A stretch of DNA of 64,000 bases, taken from Paenibacillus kobensis NBRC 15729. Lineage in GTDB: Bacteria; Bacillota; Bacilli; Paenibacillales; Paenibacillaceae. A program made the position numbers and the translations under genes. Every line of letters starts with the position of its first letter. The first letter of the stretch is position 1. The stretch lies in the NCBI RefSeq assembly GCF_004000825.1, contig NZ_BILZ01000010.1:1-64000 (forward strand). Direction: 5' to 3'. Under the pieces are notes generated by a model. It was given only the letters and a program-made list of their open reading frames with translations, was not told where the DNA came from and did no database searches. Of the stretch, positions 34,401 to 43,669 are shown one piece after another.

Positions 34401-35261
34401 GCCAAGCATGGAATTGTTAAAATGAATGCTGTTCTTGCCGCCGCCCTCGATTCGAGTCACGCCGTCAACTTGCACGCCATCCAAGTAAACGTTTCCGTCT
34501 CCAACCTCGGAGCTAATCGTAAGATCTCCTTTGATATGCACGTTTTTAAGTGTTACATCGGACGATTGAATGACTACGGGGTTATAGACCGTGCTCACAA
34601 CGCTATTGCCATACGTTCCTGCGGTCTTGTAATAAACCGGATTGAGCGTAAGCGCTTTCTTAATAACAACTACAGATTCGGCCCGCGTCATCGCCCGTTG
34701 GGGCTGAAAGGTCCCATCCTCGTTCAGGCTCATAATTCCATGCGCCAATGCCAATTGGATGGCATCCTTGCTCCATGCCGGAAGAGCGCTTGAATCTTTG
34801 ACTGTAATGACGTTATTTGTATCATCATTCGGCAATTTAAGTATCCGGGTCAACATGACAGCTGTTTCTTGCCGGGTTATGGTCAGTTTAGGCCGAAAAG
34901 TATTATCGCTAAAACCGCTGATATAACCTTGCGCTATCGCTTTTTGTACTTCTGCAAATACCCATGTGCCCTCTTTCAAATCCTTGTATTGAATAGATTT
35001 TGCTTCCGTGAACTGAAACGCTCTATTAACAAGCGCTACAAACTCTCCTCTTGCAACAACCTGCTCAGGCCGGAAGGTGTGGTCCGGATATCCCGTCACG
35101 AGCCCCTTATCCAACCACTCCTGGATGTCCGCTTCTGCCCAGTGCCCCTTAATATCTGTCATTTGACCTGTACCAGCAGCACCATAAACCGTACCAATGG
35201 GAATAAGCATTAACGATAATACTATCAAAACTAAACGTGGAATGAATCGACTGTGCGACAC
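31470..35261 (-). CDS. Large SLH surface protein with beta-helix-like and Ig-like repeats
   Basis: A cell-surface protein of about 1,263 residues. A signal peptide (ending VYGAAG) is followed by three SLH domains (about 30-205; GHWAEADIQEWLDKGLVTGYPDHTFRP is the first), which bind the wall polymer. Next comes a stretch of short hydrophobic strands like a beta-helix (about 205-420), a Gly-rich hinge (GGFFGGGFPVGGGGG), a carboxypeptidase-regulatory-like domain, and about seven Ig-like repeats to the end. I see no catalytic motif, so adhesion or a surface scaffold is likely. The GTG start at 35261 follows AAGGAGAGGT; an ATG 39 bases earlier does not. It is clearly more AT-rich than its neighbours. 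Confidence 0.8.
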   Translation of the reverse strand: MSHSRFIPRLVLIVLSLMLIPIGTVYGAAGTGQMTDIKGHWAEADIQEWLDKGLVTGYPDHTFRPEQVVARGEFVALVNRAFQFTEAKSIQYKDLKEGTWVFAEVQKAIAQGYISGFSDNTFRPKLTITRQETAVMLTRILKLPNDDTNNVITVKDSSALPAWSKDAIQLALAHGIMSLNEDGTFQPQRAMTRAESVVVIKKALTLNPVYYKTAGTYGNSVVSTVYNPVVIQSSDVTLKNVHIKGDLTISSEVGDGNVYLDGVQVDGVTRIEGGGKNSIHFNNSMLGIVIVDRASNIVRIVSEGTTVIQDTQIVGSAILEELGSAGDGFINVTVLPQRSGAGERELSIAGSVNQFTVNGNVGNLTFVSGTIVRMTVSGQLVIKKFTLQKAVTIQNLDLNSTTTIVGDGKIDNVKLADAAKDSVLPGQSAPVMGGFFGGGFPVGGGGGNSEPAAITSISAVNGTIDVIFDKSLSSAPPASDFAVFQKIDNGNEQRIESSRVELLDNKTTVRLTVPAVQGHEDNSQDVVYSLSYKGASTVTAPKVTVSKSTSTVTGRLMYKRYEFPNPFPVYMVAIKLEGINGTAGTYSNRTDQQGQFTFNHVAAGNYAFNVYAENIRVCSCGTFTVETGKDLNTDDIVIEESAPQPDIKETTFADTGYIEGMVSGLNGPFQIKVELADGTKLRTPNGKYGMFFGFNLMDYNPDLVLHANDKLYLTVYSDGGWSGERIEINVLERTRTNPPTVTSAVYDGESIYIHGTVEALNNSETNISVRTLNGPSIGWWTGGGGPFEMSLFNSPKLNVGDQLLVHAQGQDQGRSTPVLITVSAPTVTTGQPSISADILEDDDSIRVIAEKDSRIVITRADGTVIGQGTAYDDYGTYNNITLNSAPIAGETLYLTAKSREKLLSDPLPIVVKNRPVTPTPEIRGAVYSDSYVTVYSLPYADLFLKDMQGDIITSAYTYSEGMNEFWNVELTTGMQYQVTAKLYGMKESEPVIFTAVAPTEKTPIPSVSASVYADRDYVFSGVTLPHADVYFYYEDGTLIYSNRADEQGTFYLSMPGNPAVKPGDKIMIKADAAGKVLSDPLEITTISPVERTSQPSVNNISNIYGYNNTISGFASKKSFLEVFRDDGSPIGAGYADMNDGHWEIWIQAIIRGGERIYIISDEVGKLPSDSVYITIQQSPQSAPPVLTSAVTAQSTTIEGTYSQPGALIYVATEKDEWITGDMVNEDGSFSIQLYQTFEPGRMIKVYAFEKQKEASNPIIIVIA

Positions 35262-35357
35262 TTGAATGTGACACCTCTCCTTAGATCGTTCTATTATCAA
35301 TAATATAACTAAATTCCCATCATTCTACTATAGAAATCACTTATTATCTAGCTCTAT

Positions 35358-37898
35358 CTACCTAGAAAGAAGATTAAGTATAAGATTTCTATAAATCAAT
35401 TTTCCTTCGTTATACCCTGCGAGCAACAACGACGTATCGCTATTGTGCCTCGTCAAGCTTTCACTGAACCAACCGCTATCCAGACGATAACGGGTCGTCA
35501 GCTTCGTCTTGGTATCGATCGTGATCAACTCGTTCGTTGCGGTCTTCCTATCATCGGCAAGAACCACCGGGTTTCCTTCCATCGAAAACATCAGCTTGTC
35601 TTCATACAGCAGCAGGTTGCCTATATCGGAATACAGTTGACTGAATACCGGTTCGGCCTGCCCCTTTTGCAGATCAATACGCAATATGCGGTACCCTTGG
35701 ACAAAAAACAGCATGCCATTCTTCTCATCCAACGCATAAGATCCTTCCCCATGCGGCGTCATATCGTAGATGCCGTCCGGATTCGAACGGGGAATCTCAA
35801 TGGTCGACAGCCACCGGCCTTCGGCATCAAACCGGTACATCCGTGTATCGAACAGCATAAGCACTTGGCCGCGGAACGGAATGATTTTGCCGGATGCGCT
35901 GTCATTAACGCTATAACCGACGAACAAGCTCCGATAGGTTCTCTGCTTCGGGTTATACAGCACAAGCTGACTGTCTTCATACACCCAGCGGATACCGGTA
36001 TTCGGATCCTTGTAATAAGCCTCTTCAGAATACGGGTCCTCCTCGGACGATTCCTTCGTTGAGGTTATCGTCGTCTTAGGCGCTGCCGTCTGCTCTAGGA
36101 CATTAAAATCGGTATCCAGCAGCGTCCTGCCTTTCAAACTGTCAACTTGAAGGTGTCCATTCGACAGCAGACGAATCGCGTGCGGCATCGGAATTTCCAA
36201 TTCGGCGGAGATATCAAAGCTCGTTCCGTCAATCTTCACGATCCGATCAGAGTAAGTATCGGCGAAATACCAATCGTTCCCCGATTTCAGATAGTCCTGC
36301 GCTCCGTAATAATCAACGCCTTCCCCGATCGTCGAAGCGGTGCCGAGCGGAAGCTTTCGCACTAGAGCCGGTTTGCCGTCTTCAAGCCGGTACAGCTCGT
36401 CCTCCTTCAGAATGTACCATATTCCATCGATCAAACGAGCCTGCATCTCTTCCCATGCATCGCCGCAGCCGGTAAAACATTCATCGATAGAGTCGCTGGA
36501 TACCGCTTCCTCTACCTGTTCCGGAAGCCGGTTGCTTTCCCTTATTCTGCTCGTAATTTGCTGCGGCAGCCTTCGATCCGTCTGAGCGTCTTGAGCCTCT
36601 GCAACTGCCGTCTGACCGTCCAGCGTTAATGGATGCGTCAACTCTTGCAGCCATTGCCCTCTCATACCGGTACCGTTGTCTGCTGCGTTCATTAGATCGT
36701 AGAGGGACACGTATCGGGTGCCTTCCGATGTACGGTATGTGAACCTTTCACCCTCGGTCGACTCATAGTTGGCTCCTGCCGTCGAATAGCTTGTCCGGTG
36801 TACGGAAGGCAGATTGTCATATTCCCGGTCGAAACGAATCGTCTCGATCCGGTCATCGCGAATCCGATAAAAGTTGAACAGATCAACCATGACCCAATCC
36901 TCGCTCAGAAGCTCCGGCTCCGCCGGCAACCGGGATTGCATGCTATAATTCGGGAAAGACATCATACTTAGGCCATTGCTGCTGCTGAACAACCCTAACG
37001 GATAAGGATATCCATGCAGATCTTTCTTCAACGCAAAATCGTCCGGAAACAAACCATTATATCGCCAAATAATGCCCGGCTCATCCGCAATATAAAAGAT
37101 AATCGTTCCACTGTGATCCTCGAACGTATAAAGCTTGCTCCCATCCTTGAATGGAAACACCGCTTCCCGGTCGAACTTGCCGGTCTTCGAAGCCGGTGCC
37201 GAGTGCGGCGCAGATACAGCACTCCCGCTCTCATCCGTACCCGAACCTGGTTCCGCGTCCAGCCAAAACCCGCTTTCCGCATTCACTGCATATGTTTCCG
37301 CATAACCGGGAAGGACTCCATATTCTTTTGTGCCGTAATTCTCAGTGGTCTCTAGCAAGAAGAAATTTAATTGATCGCTTACGGTTATACTTATGTACTT
37401 GGGATCGAACGGAATATCGTTCAACGTAACGGCATCAGCAGCATCTTCCCCGATCGTAGCAGTATGCCATACGCCATTCTCACCGGCATAATCGCCGATA
37501 AGAAGCGTGCTGCCGTTCCGCCAATAGTAAGCTTGTTCCCCGGACAACGTTATCAAAGGACGAATGCTCTCTCGAGCGCGATCGGCCCCGACTGCCGATT
37601 CATATATGATCGAGCCGTCCTGTACGTACACCGACTGCTTCGTCGTCTCGTCTTGATAAAGCAGCAGCGGTTCATTCGGATGAGACGGGAACGGCTTACC
37701 CTCCTCCGCCCGCCTTGCAGTCATGCGGTTAACAGCCTGCTCTAAGTCTCCCTCTGGTTGCTGCTGATCCAGCGAAATAGATTCCGTCTTTGCCGTCTCA
37801 ACCGTTTCACCGCTCTCTTCTTTCTTGCAGCCCGCGATCAGCACGAGCAGCAACAACAACAAACAGACCGTCCCAGTAACTCTAACATAACGTCTCAT
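35358..37898 (-). CDS. Large lipoprotein, probable beta-propeller, unknown function
   Basis: An 846-residue lipoprotein with signal MRRYVRVTGTVCLLLLLLVLIAGCKK (lipobox LIAGC). The mature chain has many repeated strands with aromatic-Asp patterns (YLKSGNDWYFADTYSDRIVKIDG; MLFFVQGYRILRIDLQKG; MLFDTRMYRFDAEGRWL), suggesting one or two beta-propellers. No catalytic motif or known family is recognised. GGAGGAG precedes the ATG. It is the third gene of a minus-strand unit (40132 to 35358) whose products are all membrane-anchored with large extracytoplasmic parts, so they may act together at the cell surface. Confidence 0.7.
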   Translation of the reverse strand: MRRYVRVTGTVCLLLLLLVLIAGCKKEESGETVETAKTESISLDQQQPEGDLEQAVNRMTARRAEEGKPFPSHPNEPLLLYQDETTKQSVYVQDGSIIYESAVGADRARESIRPLITLSGEQAYYWRNGSTLLIGDYAGENGVWHTATIGEDAADAVTLNDIPFDPKYISITVSDQLNFFLLETTENYGTKEYGVLPGYAETYAVNAESGFWLDAEPGSGTDESGSAVSAPHSAPASKTGKFDREAVFPFKDGSKLYTFEDHSGTIIFYIADEPGIIWRYNGLFPDDFALKKDLHGYPYPLGLFSSSNGLSMMSFPNYSMQSRLPAEPELLSEDWVMVDLFNFYRIRDDRIETIRFDREYDNLPSVHRTSYSTAGANYESTEGERFTYRTSEGTRYVSLYDLMNAADNGTGMRGQWLQELTHPLTLDGQTAVAEAQDAQTDRRLPQQITSRIRESNRLPEQVEEAVSSDSIDECFTGCGDAWEEMQARLIDGIWYILKEDELYRLEDGKPALVRKLPLGTASTIGEGVDYYGAQDYLKSGNDWYFADTYSDRIVKIDGTSFDISAELEIPMPHAIRLLSNGHLQVDSLKGRTLLDTDFNVLEQTAAPKTTITSTKESSEEDPYSEEAYYKDPNTGIRWVYEDSQLVLYNPKQRTYRSLFVGYSVNDSASGKIIPFRGQVLMLFDTRMYRFDAEGRWLSTIEIPRSNPDGIYDMTPHGEGSYALDEKNGMLFFVQGYRILRIDLQKGQAEPVFSQLYSDIGNLLLYEDKLMFSMEGNPVVLADDRKTATNELITIDTKTKLTTRYRLDSGWFSESLTRHNSDTSLLLAGYNEGKLIYRNLILNLLSR

Positions 37899-37949
37899 CC
37901 TTAGGACTCCTCCACTAATCAGACTATCGCATTGTACTAGCCGGCTGCA

Positions 37950-39146
37950 TTAGTGCATGGTCGATTCATTCGGCTTTAACTCCATTAACTCTCGCTTTGA
38001 GACATCGTAAATAAAAGTGCCGCTGTATTCCGTGTCCTCTGTACCCGTCCACTTCACACTCACGCTCAGCCTGTCGTCGTCCAGCCATTCAACCGCTTCC
38101 CAATAAGGATCAGGGCGTTGCTCGTTCACGGTAGTTGTTCCATCCCAGCGCTCGCGCAGCTCATCCAGGCCGGGAAGCATCACTTCCGAGAAATCGTTGG
38201 TATCGACGATAATGACCCCGCTCCAAGTGCGCGCCATATACGAGACCGCAACGTAGCGGCTATCAGGTGACCATAGAAACGACTGCGTATAGTAGCCCGG
38301 CGTCATGGACCATTTCGTTTCCTTATTTGCGGTATCCGTTAAACGGATGCCTTCTGCTGGATACAATCCGCCTGCAAATACATCCTTGTTGATGCCATAG
38401 GATTCAATCCGGTATCTTCCATCCGGAGATTCGGCCGCCGCATGCTCTACCTTCGGCTCGCCCGGTTGCGGCGCTTCGGTCGCTTCAGCCAAAGCCGCCG
38501 GCTCGCTGTGCCCCCCGGAGACTTCAACCGGTCTCACAATGACTGCCGAAGGCGACCAATTCACCAATAATTGACCGAGCTCTGCTCTATCTTTCCTAAG
38601 CTCGTTCAAATCAAAAGCATTCACGAAATCAGCCCGCCGATAGGTATATCGCCGGAATGAAGCCTGTTCCGACTTCGAGTTGCGGTAAGCGAACGTTATC
38701 TCGTCCACATTATCAATCATAATAAATAAAACGAGAGCATTGCGGCTGCTGTTGACCGTCAGTTGCGATTCCGGTCCGGCATCCGGGCGGTAGGACATCA
38801 ACTCGGCCATTTCGGACGCCGGTTCATAGAAGACGGTCAAGCCATAAGGAGTCATCGCAGTCTGCAACGCAACGGATTGCCGGATGTAGAACGTATCCGG
38901 CAGCGGCAGTTGATCAACCAGACGAACGACCTTCGAATTGTCGCCAACGAAATCGGTGCGATCAGTTGCAAGCTGCTCCAAATGATAGCCGGCAAACTCC
39001 GGGGCTGGTTCGACTTGAAGTACAATCTTGCTGCCCTCTTCACGGAATTGAACCGCCAGCCAGATCCCGCACACAAGTAAACCGGCCAGAACAACGAGCA
39101 TCCACACAGCGGGACTTCTCCTGCTGTGCCATCTGATTTTGACCAT
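37950..39146 (-). CDS. Membrane-anchored DUF4825-like protein with propeller-like C-terminus
   Basis: A 398-residue protein with a single N-terminal membrane segment (about 13-31) and the remainder outside. Residues about 45-205 resemble DUF4825 (the word NSSRNALVLFIMIDNVDEITF is the strongest sign; I recall this family only from memory). The C-terminal half contains TolB/WD-like phrases (SFLWSPDSRYVAVSYMAR, AVEWLDDDRLSVSV). Its ATG overlaps the stop of the gene upstream by one base (TAATG), so the two are coupled. Function unknown; some DUF4825 relatives accompany regulatory membrane proteins. Confidence 0.6.
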   Translation of the reverse strand: MVKIRWHSRRSPAVWMLVVLAGLLVCGIWLAVQFREEGSKIVLQVEPAPEFAGYHLEQLATDRTDFVGDNSKVVRLVDQLPLPDTFYIRQSVALQTAMTPYGLTVFYEPASEMAELMSYRPDAGPESQLTVNSSRNALVLFIMIDNVDEITFAYRNSKSEQASFRRYTYRRADFVNAFDLNELRKDRAELGQLLVNWSPSAVIVRPVEVSGGHSEPAALAEATEAPQPGEPKVEHAAAESPDGRYRIESYGINKDVFAGGLYPAEGIRLTDTANKETKWSMTPGYYTQSFLWSPDSRYVAVSYMARTWSGVIIVDTNDFSEVMLPGLDELRERWDGTTTVNEQRPDPYWEAVEWLDDDRLSVSVKWTGTEDTEYSGTFIYDVSKRELMELKPNESTMH

Positions 39147-40132
39147 TATCCCCCACCTGCTTCCGAGCGGACGATTCGTCCAGCGTTATAGTTATAACTG
39201 GCCTCCAGCGGATGGTCCCATGCATCCTCTTCCAAGCTGGTTAACGCGCTGATCTGGAACCGATGAGTCACTTCGTCCATTCCCGCTACACTTTGCCCCA
39301 CGAATGGCAGCTTCAAGGTGCTTTTCAATGACAAGCTCTGCTCCAATTCCGGACCATTCCACCTGTATATATCGATATCCGGGAACTGCATATGCAGACC
39401 TTGAAATTGGTTAACAAGCTCCATCGTACCGTCCCCGTCCAAATCGACGACACTCGGACTCCCCCAATTGTCGAAGCCGTACCACTGATCCTCATCTCTG
39501 TCGTAGACCAAATAAAGCATTCTTCCCGGCCCGTTGCCGAATAGCTCTGCCGCTCCATGAACGATGCGCCTAGAGTCCCCGTCCTTATTCTCGTATCCGA
39601 GCTTAACCAAAGACAACTCAAGCAACGGAGACTCCTCTGTCTCTAGACTCATGGAGAAACAATCATTGTAATAGTACGTCTTGTTCCGGTATTCCAACAG
39701 CGCTGCGCTTTCATAATCGAGGCCGCACAGTTGATCTGGATCCATCTCCTTATATACAGCCAGCGAAACCGGATTGCCGTCCAATGTGCCAAAAGAAAGC
39801 GTCCGCACAAATTTCCAGGTCTGCTTCGGCTCCATCTGCACAAGCTTATTCCATTCGACCGCTTGAAACGGAAGAGCAACCTCCTGCGGAAATTGGTAGT
39901 GCGCCGCTGCACTCTTCGGTTCTGCTTCTGACTCCGCCTCTGAAGAAGCCTCGGCAGACTCCAACTCCGGATTGTCGGAGATTGAACCGCTGTCCTTCTG
40001 CTGTTCCTGCACCGCTCCATTCGAAGTTGCACGACCGCTACGACCGCTGTCCGATTCACGGGCACCGCATGCAGTCAATACGGATATCACAATACAAAAA
40101 AGAACGATTGTTATCTTAGTGCTTCTTAGCAC
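39146..40132 (-). CDS. Lipoprotein with FG-GAP/VCBS-like segment, unknown function
   Basis: A 328-residue lipoprotein, signal ending VISVLTACGA. A Ser/Glu/Ala-rich linker (about 25-70) precedes a folded region containing VVDLDGDGTMELVNQF, a calcium-binding-like DxDxDG motif as in FG-GAP repeats. No enzyme motif is visible. The start is a GTG at 40132 with GGGAGGA upstream. It is the first gene of the three-gene lipoprotein unit and is divergent from the ugp-like operon, with 120 bases between. Confidence 0.65.
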   Translation of the reverse strand: MLRSTKITIVLFCIVISVLTACGARESDSGRSGRATSNGAVQEQQKDSGSISDNPELESAEASSEAESEAEPKSAAAHYQFPQEVALPFQAVEWNKLVQMEPKQTWKFVRTLSFGTLDGNPVSLAVYKEMDPDQLCGLDYESAALLEYRNKTYYYNDCFSMSLETEESPLLELSLVKLGYENKDGDSRRIVHGAAELFGNGPGRMLYLVYDRDEDQWYGFDNWGSPSVVDLDGDGTMELVNQFQGLHMQFPDIDIYRWNGPELEQSLSLKSTLKLPFVGQSVAGMDEVTHRFQISALTSLEEDAWDHPLEASYNYNAGRIVRSEAGGG

Positions 40133-40253
40133 GGCCTATATTCCTCCCAGAGCTTACGCCTATGGTACTAAATTTTAGACGAACGGGAAGAAAGAATGTT
40201 ACACGCCGGCTTCCTAAATTTACATTAAAGCTTAACTTGCCCATGATCATGCA

Positions 40254-41276
40254 ATGACAAATCTAGTTAACAATGGAAGAAAGAGAGGAAGAAAGGACAG
40301 GATCGCATTGGAGGATATTCGGGAAGGCAGCGTCTCCGTACCAAACCGTTCTATGCCGCTTACGGCCGGCAGCAAGCCCGGACGAGTTCCCGCCGCATTC
40401 GTCAGAAGAATGAAGGAATCGTCGCTCGGTTATTTGTTTTTGCTGCCTTCGATTACGCTGTTCGGGTTGTTTTTATTTTATCCGCTCATCCAGTCCGTCT
40501 ACTTAAGCTTGCATTTGACAGACCCTAGGGGACGGGTAGCCGCCTATGTTGGACTCGACAACTTCACGAGCCTGTTGTCCGCCAAGTCATTCTGGAACAG
40601 TCTGCAGGTTACCGTTCTGTTCACCTTGCTGACCGTTCCAACCGGAATTGTTCTCGGCATCGTAACCGCTGCTCTAACCCATGTGAAGCGTCCAGGAATG
40701 CGGCTGTTCCAATTCGTATTCTCGCTGCCGCTCGCACTGTCTGTTAGTACATCCGCTGTCATCTGGGCGATTCTCTTCCATCCGACGCTCGGCATTCTGA
40801 ACTATTTGCTGAAACAGTTCGGGCTTCTGCCCGTGCAGTGGCTCACAGACCCGTCTGCTGCACTGCCGTCGATCGCGCTCATGACGGTCTGGATGCAGTC
40901 CGGCTTCAATTATATTATCGTGCTGAGCGGTCTGCAGAGCATATCAGGCGATTACTTGGACAGTGCTAAGATCGACGGAGCCGGTCCGATTCGCACCTTT
41001 GTCCGGATTGTGCTGCCGCTATTGTCGCCGACCCTCTTCTTCCTAAGCGTCATTTCCGTCATCGGATCGTTCCAAACGTTCGGACAAATTCATCTGATGA
41101 CAAAAGGCGGCCCTGGCGGCTCGACCGAAGTGTTCGTTTACTCGATCTATAAAGAAGCGTTCATCAACTACCAATACGGCACCGGCAGCGCATATGCGCT
41201 TGTTTTGTTCATCATCATTCTTGCTCTTACCGCGGTTCAATTCCTATTCGTGGAGAAGAAGGTGCACTACCAATGA
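40254..41276 (+). CDS. Carbohydrate/glycerol-3-phosphate-type ABC permease, UgpA-like
   Basis: The first membrane subunit (up to 340 residues) of a MalF/UgpA-class importer. Six hydrophobic segments follow a 60-residue polar N-terminus. The ATPase-contacting EAA-like loop reads DYLDSAKIDGAGPIRTFVRIVLPLLSPTLFF, as in the family. The start is uncertain: the ATG at 40254 lacks a clear ribosome site and a TTG at 40308 is better placed after AGGA. It overlaps the next gene by four bases. As is usual for Gram-positive systems, no ATPase gene is present; a shared MsmX/UgpC-type ATPase elsewhere would energise it. Confidence 0.85.
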   Translation: MTNLVNNGRKRGRKDRIALEDIREGSVSVPNRSMPLTAGSKPGRVPAAFVRRMKESSLGYLFLLPSITLFGLFLFYPLIQSVYLSLHLTDPRGRVAAYVGLDNFTSLLSAKSFWNSLQVTVLFTLLTVPTGIVLGIVTAALTHVKRPGMRLFQFVFSLPLALSVSTSAVIWAILFHPTLGILNYLLKQFGLLPVQWLTDPSAALPSIALMTVWMQSGFNYIIVLSGLQSISGDYLDSAKIDGAGPIRTFVRIVLPLLSPTLFFLSVISVIGSFQTFGQIHLMTKGGPGGSTEVFVYSIYKEAFINYQYGTGSAYALVLFIIILALTAVQFLFVEKKVHYQ

Positions 41277-42103
41277 GAGGTTGGAATGCTGCATTTAAGC
41301 TTACGCTGCTCTACGGACTGCTGGCGGTCCTTGCGTTCTGCGTATTATTCCCGCTGCTGTATACGCTGTTGCAGTCTCTCATGACGCAACGGCAGTCGCT
41401 CCAATACCCGCCTGCTCTGCTGCCTGATCCGATCTCCTTGCAGAACGCCGTGAACGTGTTCTCGTTAATTCCGGTCGCGGACTTCATCCGCAACAGCTTC
41501 GTCATCGCCGGGGCGATTACGGCCGGACAAGTCGTCATCTCTTCTCTGGCTGCTTATGCGTTCGTCTATCTTTCTTTTCCGCTGCGCAAATTTTGGTTTG
41601 CTCTGTTTCTGGCCACGATGATGATTCCTTGGGAAGTAACCGTCATCCCGAATTACTTGACTATCAAATCATGGGATTGGCTGGACTCGTATCAGGGGCT
41701 GATCGTACCGTTTCTAGGCTCTGCTTTCGGCGTCTTCTTGCTTCGGCAATTTTTTATGCAGCTGCCAAGAGAGCTGTTCGAAGCGGCGAAGGCCGACGGC
41801 GCGGGACCGATCCGCCACTACATCACGATCGTGCTGCCTCTGTCTCGTCCCGCGATCGCTTCTCTGTCCGTGTACGTATTCCTCACTTCATGGAATATGT
41901 ACCTGTGGCCGCTTCTGACGACGAACAGCAGCGGGATGCGGACCGTGCAGATCGGGATCGGCATGCTTCGATTCGAAGAGATGGTATCGTGGAACAACGT
42001 GCTCGCCGGCGTCATGATCGTCCTGCTTCCATCCTTGCTGCTGCTCGCGCTTGGGCTGAAGCAGCTCGTGAGCGGCATAACAGCAGGCGCCGTCAAAGGA
42101 TAG
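41273..42103 (+). CDS. Carbohydrate/glycerol-3-phosphate-type ABC permease, UgpE-like
   Basis: The second membrane subunit, 276 residues, six membrane segments, MalG/UgpE class. The EAA loop is PRELFEAAKADGAGPIRHYITIVLPLSRPAIASLSVYVFLTSWNMYLWPL, and MMIPWEVTVIPNYLTIKSWDW matches UgpE-type permeases. Its ATG lies inside the end of the upstream permease gene (ATGA overlap). The operon continues with the binding-protein gene after 95 bases, an order (A-E-B) with the receptor last rather than first. Confidence 0.87.
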   Translation: MRGWNAAFKLTLLYGLLAVLAFCVLFPLLYTLLQSLMTQRQSLQYPPALLPDPISLQNAVNVFSLIPVADFIRNSFVIAGAITAGQVVISSLAAYAFVYLSFPLRKFWFALFLATMMIPWEVTVIPNYLTIKSWDWLDSYQGLIVPFLGSAFGVFLLRQFFMQLPRELFEAAKADGAGPIRHYITIVLPLSRPAIASLSVYVFLTSWNMYLWPLLTTNSSGMRTVQIGIGMLRFEEMVSWNNVLAGVMIVLLPSLLLLALGLKQLVSGITAGAVKG

Positions 42104-42198
42104 CGCCAGCTCTGCCCGATGGCAGCGTCCGTTTCCTCTTCACGGATTCGGGCGTTCCCATAGATTGATTAAATATGAGGATAGAGAGGGAGAGAGAC

Positions 42199-43638
42199 AT
42201 GCCACAACGGTTCAAACGATTCGGACTAATGGGGATGATCGCCGTACTGCTATTCATTGCAGCAGCATGCGGCAACAGCAATGACAAAGACACGAAGGAC
42301 TCGGATGCGACAACGGCTGCGGCACAAAACGAGAACAAATCAGGTACAAGCGAATCAACGACCGCCGAAGAACCGAAGGAACAGACACAAGAAGCAGCGG
42401 CAGAACCAGTAAAAGTCGTCTGGTGGCATTCCATGAGCGGCGAGCTTGGCAAAGCAGTAACGCAGCTCGTCCAGAACTACAACCAGTCGCAGAACAAGGT
42501 GAAGGTCGAGGAAGTCTACCAAGGAACGTATGATGAGAGCTTGAACAAAATGAAAGCTTCGATGGATTCCAAATCGGGCCCGTCGATGATCCAAGTATAC
42601 GAGATCGGTTCCCGGTTCATGATCGACTCCAAAGCCGTTACGCCGATGCAAACATTTATCGATGAGGACAAGTACGATCTGTCTCAGCTGGAGCCGAACA
42701 TAACGAATTACTATACGTTCGACAACAAGCTGTATTCGATGCCGTTCAATACTTCCAACCCGATTCTGTACTACAACAAGGACATGTTCAAGAAAGCGGG
42801 ACTTGATCCTGAGAAAGCTCCAGCAACATTCGAGGAAGTGAAAGAAGCGGCAGCCAAGCTGACTGCATCCGGCCAAGGCGGCGCAGGCTTCGCCATCTAC
42901 GGCTGGTTCATGGAGCAATGGTTCGCCGACCACGGCGCCGATTATATTAACAACGGCAACGGCCGCAGCCAGACGGCTACGGAATCGCTGCTCAATTCGC
43001 CGACTGGCGTCAATACGTTAACGTGGTGGAAAAGCATGATCGACGAGAAGCTCGCTGTCAACCTCGGCCGCGACACGGCCGATACGAAGAAAGCGTTCCT
43101 CGCCGGACAGATCGGCATGACGATCGACTCGACCGCAGGACTGCGCGGAATCGTCGATGCCTCGCAAGGCCAGTTCGAAGTCGGCACAGGCTTCCTGCCG
43201 AAAGCGGCCGATGCCTCGCAGGGCGGCGTCGTCGTCGGCGGAGCAAGCTTGTGGATCTTGAACAACAAGCCTGCCGAAGAACAGAAGGCAGCGTGGGACT
43301 TTATTAAATATTTGACGCAGCCGTCGGTGCAAGCGCAATGGCATGTGAATACGGGCTACTTCCCGATTACGACCAAAGCATATGACGAAGCAATCGTCGC
43401 GCAAAACTTAGCCAAATACCCGCAGTTCAAAACGGCCGTCGATCAACTGCACGCCTCCAAGCCGAGCACCGCTTCGACGGGCGCCGTCATGGGCGTTTTC
43501 CCGGAAGCGCGCCAAATCGTCGAGAGCGCCATCGAAGAGACGCTGACCGGCGTGAAACAGCCGCAGCAAGCACTCGACGACGGAGCGAAGGCAATTACGG
43601 ATAAGCTTAAGGTGTATAATCAAACGGTTAGCAAATAA
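42199..43638 (+). CDS. ugpB: UgpB-like solute-binding lipoprotein
   Basis: The extracellular receptor, 479 residues, signal MPQRFKRFGLMGMIAVLLFIAAACGNS with lipobox AAAC. Strong UgpB words are WWHSMSGELGKAVTQLVQ, SMIQVYEIGSRFMIDSKAVTP and MPFNTSNPILYYNKDMFKKAGLDPEKAPATFEEV. These match the E. coli glycerol-3-phosphate receptor as I recall it, so glycerol-3-phosphate or glycerophosphodiesters are the likely ligands. A long Glu/Thr/Ala linker follows the lipid anchor. The ATG at 42199 with AGGGAGAG upstream is preferred over 42175. A hairpin terminator follows. Confidence 0.82.
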   Translation: MPQRFKRFGLMGMIAVLLFIAAACGNSNDKDTKDSDATTAAAQNENKSGTSESTTAEEPKEQTQEAAAEPVKVVWWHSMSGELGKAVTQLVQNYNQSQNKVKVEEVYQGTYDESLNKMKASMDSKSGPSMIQVYEIGSRFMIDSKAVTPMQTFIDEDKYDLSQLEPNITNYYTFDNKLYSMPFNTSNPILYYNKDMFKKAGLDPEKAPATFEEVKEAAAKLTASGQGGAGFAIYGWFMEQWFADHGADYINNGNGRSQTATESLLNSPTGVNTLTWWKSMIDEKLAVNLGRDTADTKKAFLAGQIGMTIDSTAGLRGIVDASQGQFEVGTGFLPKAADASQGGVVVGGASLWILNNKPAEEQKAAWDFIKYLTQPSVQAQWHVNTGYFPITTKAYDEAIVAQNLAKYPQFKTAVDQLHASKPSTASTGAVMGVFPEARQIVESAIEETLTGVKQPQQALDDGAKAITDKLKVYNQTVSK

Positions 43639-43669
43639 GCATTTTCCCGATAAGATTAACTATAGATAA

